DNA of 64,000 nt from Conus ventricosus (lineage: Eukaryota; Mollusca; Gastropoda; Neogastropoda; Conidae), in contig CM031610.1 in NCBI GenBank assembly GCA_018398815.1, positions 33,516,615 through 33,580,614 of the forward strand. Reading direction: 5' to 3'. The notes under the pieces are model-generated. The model saw nothing but the letters and a program-made list of their open reading frames with translations, made no database searches and was not told the origin of the DNA. Positions 1 to 10,482 of the stretch are shown here, piece after piece. The position numbers and the translations under genes are program-made. The number at the start of each line of letters is the position of its first letter. Within the stretch, counting starts at the first letter, position 1.

Positions 1-334
1 GACTGCTGCCATTGTTATGATTCTTGTGTGGAAGCATTCCATTTCCTTGGATCGCATCACGGATGCTGTCAAACATGAAAGCCAGTTCTTTCCAAGCAGC
101 TGCATTTTCCGACATGTTTTCTAAGCTAGCTTTTCATTGGTCATAAACGCAAAAAAAAGTGAAGCATTGTCTTCCGTTTTCAGCTCATAGCACCATATTT
201 TGTTTTTCGATAGAGATGTGAAATAAAAATCGTTGCCAAACAGCCCTACAGATCCATTGAAAAATAGACACAGAATATCTTTACTGTGATGATTTACAGA
301 GTCAGATGTGTGCTTGCAAGCTGAAAGTGTGTCA
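1..334. other. Left edge, no gene seen
   Basis: I see no coding exon, RNA gene or clear repeat here. It is the flank of the LTR element that follows and probably lies in an upstream intron of the TPM-domain gene whose exons begin at 10354. Confidence 0.4.
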
Positions 335-1451
335 TGTGACGTAGCCTCACATCAAGGCATGTGACGCTCCATCGCATGTAGTTAGTGATATGAATCATTT
401 CCCCCATGCCACAACTAAAGGAAGAATATTCATGTGGCTTGACTAGTGTAGCGGGCGTCCCCAAAATAATTGTGAGATATACTCATTAAAGAAAGAAACA
501 TGGTCTTTGGGTGAAAGTGACCACTGAGTGATAGTTTAACAAGGGCTGGTAAGGTAAGGTGCTGGTCATGTGTTTTGAACACTGAGTATGCACTCACTAG
601 GAGGAGGGAGGAAAGAATCGTTTTACCCCAGCAGATGGCCTAGAGACTCGAACTGTCAGGACGGTGGTCCTCTCTGCTGACCAGTCATTACCAGGTGAGC
701 CATAGATAGTTGGGGAAAGCTACAGGGGGAAATTAAAGAAAAGAGAAAGAAGGAATTCATAATTAAATTGGGAAGCAGGTTACTTACACGAACCTTATTC
801 GTGTTTCAGCCCTTCACCCTTCACCTTTCACCCCGTGAGGTGGGTTAAAGATGACCATGGTGTGGGGAACACACCAGTAGTTCGGCCCCAGCAAGTACCA
901 ACTCCAGGGAGAGGAGTTGGAACTCGTCATTTCTCAAGGGACAGAAGAAGTCGAGGAAGAGAAGTCGAGACTCGTATCTCCAGGACAGGAGAATTCGAGG
1001 GGGCAAAATATTGTCTCAGAGAGACAGGGAATTGAGAAGTTGGAGTCTCATACTTGATGCGGGTATGGCATCGTTGATTACGGGAGTTATGTATTCTCCT
1101 GGTTTGGTTTTTTGGGGGCTACTGTAATGTGAAGGCCATGGCTTTATAGAAGCGGAACTAGATTCTTTTATCTCTCAGTGTAAAGAGAGATACATGTGTG
1201 AAGATTATTTTTTTCTCTCAGTGTAAAGAGAGATACATGTGTGAAGATTAATTTATCTCTCAGTGTAAAGAGAGATACATGTGTAAAATCTGTTTACAAG
1301 TTGTTGATGTGATTTAGTAAAAGTGTTTTCCCTGAAGGAGAGGGGAGAAGAAAACATTCGGTAGTGCGCCTTTTTGGTTGATTGGAAAGATTGCGTGTGC
1401 GTATGGAGTAAATGCGGTCATGAATGCGCGTGTGCAAAAGTGACAGTGTGA
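335..1451 (+). repeat. 5' LTR of the Gmr1-like element
   Basis: Begins near TGTGACGTAGCC and is shared with 7409-8505. Alignment is obvious from 'gttagtgatatgaat' (381; 7452) to 'aaaagtgacagtgtga' (ending 1451; 8505), after which the copies diverge. The start was chosen because a G-rich polypurine-like run (7396-7408) lies just before the matching point of the second copy. Confidence 0.7.
1165..1290 (+). repeat. Triple tandem hairpin unit inside the 5' LTR
   Basis: About 42 bases are repeated three times. Each unit contains the inverted pair 'atctctc' and 'gagagat' around 'agtgtaaa', so RNA or single-stranded DNA could fold into three successive small hairpins. The 3' LTR keeps the same three-fold layout in damaged form (about 8219-8340). 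Confidence 0.75.
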
Positions 1452-1453
1452 AG

Positions 1454-1470
1454 TGGAGCCCCCGACATAC
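1454..1470 (+). promoter_or_regulatory. Candidate primer-binding site
   Basis: TGGAGCCCCCGACATAC begins two bases after the 5' LTR end. A TGG-starting sequence at this place is the usual complement of a tRNA 3' end. I cannot assign the tRNA. Confidence 0.4.
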
Positions 1471-2910
1471 AAGACAAAGAAAGATATCTCTTTGTGCCCT
1501 TGGGGCTGGAAAAAAAACAGAGATATATTTGCCTTAAAAAAAAAACAACAGATGTTTGATTTGTATCAGGGTTTGATGGAAGGACAAAAACGCAACCAAA
1601 GATTTTGCTTTGTACCCTCTAGCGGGTTTGCGGGAAGGGACACAACACATAAGTAAAGAATTAGTTAATTTTTAATGTGTATAATATTTGCATTGTAGTT
1701 TTTTTATTTCTAATGTATTTTGGGTGGGTGACATTTCTTTTGGTTGCTCTACTCGGTTAAGGTTTTTTTTGTAGGATTTTCTTTTTGGACCCTTTCCCCC
1801 TCAGGACTATGATAGCTCTCTCTCTTGCTCGAACTGGGCGCAAGGGGGAGGGCGTTGAGGGTCGCTGTCTTCCTAGGTATTAGATTTTGTTTTGTCCTTC
1901 CACAGGATGATAGCCAACCTTTCCTGCGTTTGCCAGGGGGGATGGCGTTGTGGGGGCGTCACTAGTCCTTCCTTCTATAAATTATTATTTTTTCCTTTCT
2001 ATTGTTGCAGTTTGATTTTTCTTGCTCAGAGGTATGGGATCCGGGTCATGTCCGGACATAGTGTAGGTGGTGGAGTTGATTACGCTCAACCCAATAAACA
2101 TCTTAATCTTTGATTATTTTTTTTTCTGTGGGTGCGGTGCGTGATTTTCTTTTGAGTTTGGGTGGACTGTGCATTTATTAATTGATTGTTTATTATTTTG
2201 ATTATTGCTCTAGTGTTGTGTAATATTGTGAGTGATTTGTTTTTTCCGTCTCAGTTTACGGGAGACAGTGACCATAGGGTGCTTGTTGTGTGCTTTTTTC
2301 TTTCTGATTTGTCTCACAGTTCCGTTTCTGTGGATCTTTCCTTTTTTTCCCCCTTTTTCAAAACTTTTAAACCTTCTCCTCTGCCCAAAATAAGCTCCTA
2401 TCTAGTTTTTCTTTTCAACTTTTCCTCTTTTAGGTAGGGATTTCGCTAGTTTGTGTTACTTCCCCTCTTTTTAATTGTTTGTGATTCCATTTGTTTTGTA
2501 CTTTATATTCATTTATTGTATAAGGCGTAATTTGTTTTGAACATCATTTGACAAATTACGTAATCCCGCCGCAGCCAGAACATTTAAGAAACTAAAACTT
2601 TATAAAGATTTATTTAACGAGCAACATTTATTGTGTTTATTCTTTCTTAGGAAAAAAACAGTTTTGAATTAAACTCATTTTGTGTTGTAAATTCCAATTG
2701 ATAGCAGTTTGCAACTTATTATTGGAAAAATACATTCTTGGCATTTAATATCTACCCTGTTTAGTAAGCTGTTTTCTGTTTACACTGGACATTGAATTCT
2801 TTATTTGCTTATACTATATTTACGTTTTTGTGAAAACATAAAACATCATATATATCGCCATATTTTTATTCATACTTAGAATGTTTTGTGTTATATCAGT
2901 AGAGGTTCAT
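1471..2910 (+). other. Element leader region, no supported coding
   Basis: AT-rich and T-rich sequence between the candidate primer-binding site and the first gag-like codons. No protein family is recognised and no long frame stays open. Confidence 0.4.
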
Positions 2911-2911
2911 T

Positions 2912-4110
2912 ATGGATGATTTTGATAACTATGTTCAAAGCGGAAGTTGGGTTTGGATGGAGAAAACTTACTAACTATGTTGCAAACAATGCATGATAGG
3001 GCAGACAGGCTAGAGAGAGAGAAGAAAATAGGATACGAGGGAAGCTGAAGAAAATCAAGGAAAAGAAGTGAGAAGAAGACTCAGAGGAAGTGAAAATGAG
3101 AAAAAAGACTAGAGGGAAGCTGAAGAAAATCGGGACTCCAGGAGGGAAGCTGAAGATTAAAGACGTCAATTTAGTTGGGGCGTTAGAATTTTAAAGAGCG
3201 CTGCTGAGATTAGAAGATTAAGGCATCGAGGACCTCCACCAGTCGGTTCCGCCAGCGCGCTCAATAAAAGCGGCATCTATTCAAAGTTGCGCCTTTCGAG
3301 GAAAAACAGCTGACATAGATAGTTTTCTTTCCGATTGTGAATGTATGCAAGTCTTGTGGTTGGCCAAAGAAATGTGGACATTTTATATTGCATCGTTGTC
3401 AGGGTTGCGCTTTGGCACTGTACCATACCACTTGTCTGGCGAACAAAATTTAAATTGGGATCAGTTGAAAGAAGATCTCAAGAATTTTCAAGTTGTGATC
3501 GTTTTTCGGAACGTTTCGTTCTGTGCGGCCCTTTCGACAAAGGAGAAACGGTTTTCCGTCGTTCTAATTCGTATGAGTATTGTATGGATCGATGGATCGA
3601 TTTAACAAAGACGAACAAACTTATCAAATCATGCGAGATCTCCTTCTTAGAGAACAACTTTCCAGAGCTGTGAGCACAAGATCTGGCCACTTTCTTAGAA
3701 GGCACTTTGAAAAGTGTTGAGCAATGTGTCAGATGCCTGATTCAATATTGTTCGATCACCCAGATAAGGGGTGGCTAGGAAAGGCGCAAAACACTTTTTC
3801 CATCTTTGAGTCTCATGCGTCATGTACTATCATCGGGACAGGGAAATTACAGGAAAGGAAAATCGTGGGTCATTTCCGAGTCCTCAGGATATACCTTCTA
3901 GGAACGGACAGGTGATCTTTCCGCGGTTCGAGGTGACTTTAATCAGTACCAGTACTCACGGGGAAAAAACCGTGTGCTTCTCAGCAAAACGTTCCGAGGT
4001 CGTGGACAAGACACCGCGTAGGATTTTGGGCCAGATGTGGACAGGACGCGTTACAGCCTCAGTCAGCTTGCCGATCAGACACTGCGATGTTTCTATGCGA
4101 TTGCCTAGTT
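2912..4110 (+). pseudogene. gag-like remnant of the Gmr1-like element
   Basis: An ATG at 2912 opens a short frame (MDDFDNYV...) that breaks near 2970 and continues in another frame as a charged Lys/Glu-rich stretch (about 2980-3160), probably coiled coil. From about 3290 to 3880 the frames read like a capsid region, with a DSFLSDCECMQVLWLAKEMW type stretch at about 3316-3380 and an MDRWIDLTKT stretch near 3585. At least four frame changes are needed. No zinc knuckle is clear. The gag call rests on position between leader and protease and on general composition, so it is weaker than the pol calls. Confidence 0.5.
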
Positions 4111-4219
4111 CCATTTGAAAAGGAATTGCCCTTTTCAAACCAAATGATTCCAAATTCGCATTAGTCTCCATGATTGTGAAGGCCTTGTTTTCGACCAGAT
4201 CAAACGGTTGATGGATGGT

Positions 4220-4560
4220 GTTCGGAATACGGATGCCATCAACGGATTGCAGGCTTAGTTTTGCGAGACATGGGTGCTCCATGCTGTTGACCTCCCATTC
4301 GGTGGTTCAAAACCAGTTATCTCGACACCTGTCAAAAGTGTTATGTCGTTTGGAGAAGATTGAAAGTTTCCGCTGGCGGAATTTCAGTCGATACACCGTA
4401 CTACTCCGGTTTTTCTTACCGTGTGTTATTGATAACCCAGTTGCGACTTGATCATGGGCACTTTGCCAGGTGTCGCTACGTACATGGGGGTGCTGGAGGA
4501 TCGTTTGTTCCTTGTCTTGTGGTACTAGATCAAAGTCATCAGAGAGGGCAAGGCTACAAA
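4220..4560 (+). pseudogene. Aspartic-protease-like region of the Gmr1-like element
   Basis: Translated pieces in alternating frames (LPFGGSKPVISTPV, then VDTPYYSGF and VIDNPV.CDLIMG, then LPGVATYMGVLEDRL) match the flap and C-terminal half expected of gypsy-type proteases, where a 'CDLIIGN' type stretch is common. The catalytic D-T/S-G triad is not readable. It lies between the gag-like part and the integrase zinc finger, with no RT between. Confidence 0.5.
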
Positions 4561-4769
4561 GCGCCTAAAAGTCTCCAAACCTGGATAAACCCAGATTACC
4601 CAGATGATTAAAGAAAATGCAGGGAAAGACGGAACCGCTGACGCAATACTTTCTGTGTAAAACGACTGTCACTGACGTACCCGGACAAAAACTTAATACT
4701 GGACTCTGACATTCTTACAGGTGTGTACCTGGACAGGACAACAAACAAGTTGTGTTCCAAAACCCTTAG

Positions 4770-5795
4770 AGAAAATTACACTACACACGGCTCATGATGC
4801 ATTGTTCGCTGGTCATGTGACTCAAAAGAACATTAAAGAGAGTTCTTGATTCATATATTGGAGGTGTCAAAGGCAGTTACGAAATACTGCCGTCATGTGA
4901 CATCTGCCAAAAGAATCTTCAGAAAGGTGCGTCCATGTGCACTTTCACAAAATGCCTCTTCCTTTTCCGTTCCATTTTCGGAAGTAGTATGCTCTTGTTG
5001 GACCTTTCCCACTGTCTTCTTCCGGATATGCTATATCTTAACTTTGGTGGTTACGCAACAAGGTATCCAGAAGCGGATTCATGAGAAATTGATACAGTGT
5101 CTGTCGCTGAAGCCTTACTTGCCTTTTTCCGAGTGGGTCTTCCAACGAAATCTCTCGGCTTGTGGGAACGCAAATTATTTTGATCTCCTGAGAGACTTTA
5201 CAGCTGTTGTCAATCTCTTTCCATTTCATACACACCATATCATCCCATCGAATGGCATGGTTGACGTTAATGGCACGTTTTAAAGTCCATGATCGAGAAA
5301 GGTTGCAAGGCGGAACCCATGAAGGGGATGTTTTCCGGCTTTGCTTTTTGCATACAGTCAAAAATTGCCGAACGAAACACTGGGGATTCTCACCATTTGA
5401 GCTTCTTTTAGGACACTCACCAAGGGGTCCTTTGGATCTATTGATGACACAATTGACGGAAAAGACGGACATACCTGACAGTAAAACTGTTTACAATACG
5501 TTTATGAACTGCATAATCGTTTGAAGGATGCATGTGAGCTTGCTCAACAGTCAGCTGATAGGAAAACAGATGTGTACAAGGTCTTTGCAGACAGAAAGCA
5601 AAGGCACGTTCCTTCAGCGTTGGGGAAAAAGTCCTTGTGCTACTCACTGATGAACATAACAAGCTTCGTGTTATGTGGAGGGTCCTTTTCAGGTGGTCGG
5701 AAAAACTTTCTGCAGTAAATTATAAGATCAAAATGGCAAACATGAGAAGGTATTTCATGTGAACATGTTGAAGAAGTATGTTGAACGTACAAATG
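4770..5795 (+). pseudogene. Integrase remnant of the Gmr1-like element
   Basis: The HHCC zinc finger can be read as TAHDALFAGHVTQK near 4784 and CDICQ near 4890, in different frames. A core start LVGPFPLSSSGYA lies near 4993. The region around the third catalytic acid reads SNGMVDVNGTF near 5250; the usual glutamate appears as aspartate or is displaced by a frameshift. GFSPFELLLGHSPRGPLDLL at 5387-5446 is a hallmark of the end of gypsy integrase cores. The C-terminal domain follows as RVMWRGPFQVVGK (about 5668) and VFHVNMLKKYVERTN (about 5752-5796). Integration activity is impossible given the breaks. Confidence 0.8.
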
Positions 5796-6039
5796 TTGCC
5801 ATCAACCAGTCAGTTGAGTGGATATGTCCTGTGTCAGAAACTGATGTCAACATGACAGACATTATCAGTGATGAATTTGTACCCAATGTAACGTACAGGG
5901 ACAGATCAAAAGTTATGAAAACAGCAAATGTAGGAGTGTTAACCATCTACCAGTGCAGATGATGTTGTACCCTTCCTATTTGTCTATCAAAGGTGAAACC
6001 TATGAGGATGTGGTTCTGTCGAATGATTTGTCTACAAGT

Positions 6040-6500
6040 CAAACAGAACAGCTCAAAGACATTTTGAAAGACTTTCAGGATGTGTTGACGGATACCCAGG
6101 TACAGTAACTGGTATTGAACCCCATAGTATTCAGTTAACTTCTGAAATACCAGTGCGAACAGACCATACCCCCCCATTTGCAAAAAAAAAAGAGGTGGTC
6201 GAGAGAGAAATCAATGTAATGTGGATTTAAAGGTGATAGAACCTTCTACATCTCGTACAGCTCACCAGTTGTATTGGTGGACGAGCCATCAGTTTTTTGG
6301 TCGGTGCGGTTCTGCATCGATTACAGGAAATTAAATAAGATCACTGTGTTTGATGCAGCCCATCCCGACATTGAAGAATTCTGTGGCAGCTCTCAGAAGG
6401 AAATTATTTTGTGAAAGTATACTTGACTAAAGGAATTCCAATTTACTGTTGAACAGTGCCTGGAACACACAAAAAGTCATGGCAGATTTATTGTCACGTG
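6040..6500 (+). pseudogene. Reverse transcriptase N-terminal part and RNase H tail, internally deleted
   Basis: Directly after the integrase C-terminus the frames read as the usual linker into RT (LKDILKDFQDVLTDT near 6055), followed by VIEPSTSRT near 6235 and VRFCIDYRKLNKIT at about 6304-6345, which is RT motif 1. A fragment ending in VMADLLSRV near 6478-6500 resembles the end of gypsy RNase H. The RT active site and most of RNase H, expected to occupy well over 1 kb, are absent, so an internal deletion has joined the two ends. Confidence 0.75.
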
Positions 6501-7408
6501 TATGAATATTCATGGACAATGTAAACTGTCTTCAAGGGAAAGACTATTCCTGTTTTTTGTCTTTCTTTATGATTACGGTGTGCTCACATTTGACAGTGCA
6601 TTGTATGCTACTGACTATTTAAATCAAGTGGTATTTATGCTTAATTTGCTTGTTGAAGTGATGTATGTTTTACAAGCAAAAATACTTGATGTTGATTAAT
6701 ACATTTTAAATTCTTTGTTTTAAATTTTTCTTAAAAAAGGGAAAAAAATCTTTTATTTTTTAGTCTAACTTGTTGTAAAGATGAATTTTAATGAAAGTGT
6801 GTGAGAAAATTAACTCTTTAGAAAGGGTATTTTTACACAGGTTGGTTTGTGCGTGAGAAAAACCCTTTCCCCCCCCCCCCCCAAAAATTTATTCATTGTC
6901 AACAAGGGAAAAATGTTCACTTTTCAGGGGACTTAAATTACTGGGGGAAAAAACCCTATTTTTTTAAAACTATGTTTATTTGGGTTTACATGTCTAGAGA
7001 AACATTTGCATTTAGAAAATTTCATTTTCAGGAGGGTTTGGAAAACATATGATGTGAGACAAAGATAAGGGGAAAAAAAATGTGCTTCATATCGTAATAT
7101 TAAACAAATTTGTGCTTTGAATTGTTAAACCCCAAATTTGTTTTATCCATGAAATTTTGGTGAAATGTTTTTTGTGAAATAGGGTGTTTCTTTTATAAAA
7201 TTTTTTTTTTTTTTTTAAAAAGGGATGAAATTTTGAAATTGCAAATTTTGGTGGATCATGATGATTGATTTTTTAGTTTTTTTTAATTTGGGGGAATCTG
7301 TGTGATGGTTACACATTTTGGATTCAAGGTGAAGATGTGTTTTAAGGGGAAGTTGTTTTTCCTTAAAAAAAAATTTTTGGAGAAATTTTTTACCCGGATG
7401 GGGGGGGG
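6501..7408 (+). other. 3' untranslated part of the element, polypurine-like run at its end
   Basis: AT-rich sequence without coding support. It ends in a G-run (about 7396-7408) that could be the polypurine tract priming plus-strand synthesis. From about 6700 onward the sequence has many odd homopolymer blocks. Confidence 0.45.
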
Positions 7409-8505
7409 TAAGTGAGTAGCCCCAATCAAGGGAAGTGCGCTCCATGCTTTTGTTAGTGATATGAATTTATTTCCCCTGCCAAACTAAAGGGGAAAATATT
7501 CATGTGGCCTTTTGGGGGTTAGTGTAGGGGGTCCCACAATAAAAAGTGGATTACTATTGGGAAAAAGGTTTATTGGGTGAAAGTGACACTGAGGGATAGG
7601 TTTTTAAAAGGGCTGGTAAGGGAAGGGGGTTTGGGCTGTGTTTTTAAATGAGTATGCACTATAGGGGAGGGAGGAAAGAATCAGTTTTAGCCCAAAGATG
7701 GCCTAAAACTCGAAAACCCTTTTGGACGGTGGTCCCCTTTTGCTGACCAGTATTTTCCAGGTGAGCCATAGAAAAGTTGGGAAAATTGGGGGAAACTTTA
7801 AAAAAAAGAGAAAGAAAGAATTCATAATTAAATTTGGGGGAGGTTAATTACCGAATTATTGTGTTTGCCCTTCACCCCCCACCCTTTACCCGGGGGTGGG
7901 TTAAAGAAAGACCGGGGGTGGGGAAACACCGTAGTTCGGGCCCCGCAAGTACCCAAACAGGGGGGAGGGGGTTTGGAAACTCGTATTTTCAAGGGACAGA
8001 AGAAGTGAGGGGGAGAAATCGAGAATCGTATCTCAGGCAGGGAATTCGAGGGGGGATATTTGTCTCAGAGAGACAGGGAAATGAGAAAATTGGGGGGCTC
8101 ATACTTGATGCGGGTATGGAAACGTTGATTACGGGAGTTTATGTATTTCCCGGTTTGGGTTTTTTGGGGGGTTTTGTAATGTGAAGGCCCGGTTTATAGA
8201 AGCGGAACTAGTTTTTTTTTATTCTCAGTGTAAAAAAGAGTTCCTGTGTGAAGGGGTTATTTTTTCCCCTCAGTTTTAAAAAGGGGATAAAGTGTTTAAG
8301 ATTAATTTTTCTTTTTAGTGTAAAAAGGGGGATAATGTGTAAAATCTGTTTTCAAGTTTTTGATTTGATTTGTTAAAATGTTTTCCCTGAAGGGAGGGGG
8401 GGAAGAAAAAATTTGGTAGTGCGCTTTTTTTTTGATTGGAAGATTTGCGTGTGCGTATGGAGTAAATGCTGTCATGAATGCGCGTGTGCAAAAGTGACAG
8501 TGTGA
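7409..8505 (+). repeat. 3' LTR of the Gmr1-like element, heavily altered
   Basis: Collinear with 335-1451. The last 80 bases are almost identical to the 5' copy, but the middle has many changes that turn mixed sequence into short homopolymers (for example ctctctgctg against ccccttttgctg). This pattern looks more like poor base calling than ordinary decay. Confidence 0.7.
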
Positions 8506-9479
8506 CAAAGTGATTATGAAGGTTTAGAAGGATGCAACGAATTCGCAGGCTGAGGAGATCAGCTTTGTACAGCAGACACAAGTCCAACTCCAAGAGCATG
8601 CACAAGCTGAAGCTGTCATGTCAGAATTCACCTTCATCCTTGTTGAGAGAAAGTTTGGAGATGAAAAAAGGGAAGAAACAAACATTTGTGAACTTTGGCT
8701 AGATGAATATTCGTAGAATGGAGTAACTGAAAGATGTTTTTATCAGATTGTACAGTAGCCAGAAGGGCAAACAACAGAACAGGCAAGAGCTTTAAAATGT
8801 AACACTGTCTTCAAACCCATAGGTCAGGCTCAGGGCCCTTGAATTTTCTGGGAAAGAGTACCAAGACTTTCATTTTTTGAAAAGAGAAGAAGAGGAACAC
8901 TGAGCATACAGAAGAAAAACTACAAATACACAAGTGAATTATAATCAGTATTATTTCAGCCTCCAGAATTTATTGTTTGAGAATTAGGCTGTAACAAAAG
9001 CTTGAAAGAGCTTGCTATTGTTGAACCTCAGCAGTTTGTTTGTTGTTGTTGTTGTTTTTCACTTTTCGGTCTTAGTTCCCACTGGGCCTGTTTGTTTTCT
9101 TATTTGGATTTTGCATTTAAAGTGGACTTTAAAAAAATTTTTAGCTAAGAACAGATGTTGTTTTTGATGAATCTTTTAAAAATGTTATGATCATGTGCAA
9201 CGCTGAACAGTTTTGTTTTCTTTTATTTTAAAAAGAACATTAAAGACTAGCACACTGTCAATATGAAAGGCTCTGCAGAATTAGGGGAAAAGTTTGTAAT
9301 GGAACAAGAAAATTTTTGTATGCATAAAAATATGGTAAGGTATAGGTACCGTTGGTAGATATCTTGTATATCTGACTCAGTGGGGTAGCAAGTAGCTGTG
9401 GTACAGGTGAGAGTCTGGTAACGATGTGTAGAATCAGGTAAGGAATAGGTAGAGAAATGTAACACATGGCTGAAAAGGA
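8506..9479. other. Intronic sequence with the start of a degenerate repeat
   Basis: No exon is supported in 8506-9289. From about 9290 to 9470 there are loosely repeated 'ggtagatatcttgtatat' and 'ggtaaggtataggta' type words, which resemble sequence on the far side of the SINE (10020-10245). Confidence 0.35.
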
Positions 9480-10014
9480 GGAGGAATAGCTCAGTTGGTA
9501 GAGCGCCGGACTCGTAATTTTGGTGATCCTGGGGTTCGAACCTCCGCGGGGCGTTTCGGTACAGGGGATTTTTCCCTCGGAGTAAACATTGGTTCTGACT
9601 CCATTTCCCATACAGTCCTTTGAATGAGACTATAAACCAAGGTTCCATGTGTGAACGCACGCATAACATCTTGCACACACGTAAAATCCCATCACCAACT
9701 TTCGGAAGAGTAGGCCAGTTTGGCCGTTGGTATGGTGACACGTTACACATAGCATGCACCCTGCATGAGAAATGGAAAGAATGAAGGAAGGAAGGAAAAT
9801 GAGTGATCGATATTGAACGATATTGACTGGATGACACGGGAAACGACTGAATGAAGCGCCAGCTGGCAGCTCTTCAGTCGGCACTACCAGGTAGGCAGAC
9901 CGTTGTGTAAACGAGTGTTGATTGTAAAGCGCTTAGAGCTTGGTCTCTAGCCGAGAATAGGCGCTACATAAGTATTCATTATTATTATAATTATTATTAT
10001 TATTATTATTATTA
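9480..10014 (+). mobile_element. tRNA-derived SINE, family 1, copy 1
   Basis: The head carries a pol III A box (TAGCTCAGTTGGTAGAGCG, 9487-9505) and B box (GGTTCGAACC, 9533-9542), so it derives from a tRNA. The body of about 400 bases ends in 'gtaaagcgcttagagcttgg...taggcgctacataag' followed by (ATT)n, a tail type common in SINEs of marine invertebrates. A second diverged copy lies at 28722-29185. It is too long and carries too much tail to be a functional tRNA gene. No target duplication was seen. Confidence 0.85.
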
Positions 10015-10019
10015 AAAGC

Positions 10020-10245
10020 AGATATTTGCAGAAGGCTGATATAGTACAGGTAGAAATTTTGCAAGATATAGATAAGATCAAGGAAGATATGTCTAGAAAT
10101 CCTGTAAGGTGCGTGCAGAAATCTGATATGGTATTGTAGAAATTTTGAAAGGAATAGATACACATTTGGTAAGATGTGTACAGAAACCTGGGTAGAAATC
10201 TTGCATGAAGAAATCTTGTATAGTATGGGTATATACCTGTTCATT
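10020..10245 (+). repeat. Degenerate short tandem repeat
   Basis: Words such as 'agaaatcttg', 'gtagaaattttg' and 'cagaaatctgatatgg' recur every 30-40 bases. Similar words precede the SINE at 9290-9470, so the SINE seems to have landed inside an older array. Confidence 0.45.
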
Positions 10246-10353
10246 AAGATATGAAAGCCCAGCCTTGTGTTAGGCTTTGTTTCAGTTGTTTCTGTTTTTG
10301 TTTGGGATGTTTTTCATGTGTTGGTTTGTTTATCTAATCTAATTGTTTTGCAG

Positions 10354-10482
10354 CTGACAAAATTGACAGCTTGATATGGAGGGTGTTTCGGGAAACCAGG
10401 TGCAAGTGTCCAAAATGCATCCGCAACACCCACGGTTACGTTATCCGTGTGGCTGTCATGCTCGCATGGAGAGCATTCTGAA
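10354..10482 (+). CDS. TPM-domain gene exon (cysteine-rich start of domain), frameshifted
   Basis: Acceptor 'ttttgcag' ends at 10353 and donor 'gttagt' starts at 10483. Entry phase leaves two bases (CT) of a split codon, then DKIDSLIWRVFRETRCKCPK and on to VIRVAVML. After 'atgctc' (10459-10464) the frame reads into a stop (TGA at 10480). With one more base (a C in 'ctcgc') it reads R-MESILK and ends with the two-base phase that the next exon requires. The next exon then gives K-LGNSS. A sequencing indel is the simplest explanation; a pseudogene is the alternative. Confidence 0.6.

Larger units (their letters stand above)
335..8505 (+). mobile_element. Ty3/gypsy-type LTR retrotransposon, decayed, with protease-integrase-RT order (Gmr1-like)
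   Basis: Two direct copies of about 1.1 kb (335-1451 and about 7409-8505) flank 6 kb of broken gag-pol sequence on the plus strand. Read across frames, the order is gag-like, aspartic-protease-like (about 4220-4560), integrase (about 4770-5795), then reverse transcriptase (about 6060-6420). Standard Ty3/gypsy elements place integrase last. Integrase before RT is known from the Gmr1-like group. Most of RT and nearly all of RNase H are missing, so the copy cannot be autonomous. Many frameshifts and stops break every frame. I could not find matching target-site duplications, and the exact LTR ends are uncertain by tens of bases. The element probably sits in an upstream intron of the TPM-domain gene. 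Confidence 0.75.

Noticed and set aside
5038..5472. 144-residue minus-strand frame
   Set aside because: It is the complement of integrase coding sequence of the LTR element on the plus strand.
9480..9560. tRNA gene
   Set aside because: A and B boxes are present, but the acceptor stem does not close, and the sequence continues into a SINE body shared with 28722. The same applies to the heads at 58400-58469 and 58597-58665.
9247..9837. 196-residue minus-strand frame
   Set aside because: It overlaps the SINE antisense and has no recognisable domain.
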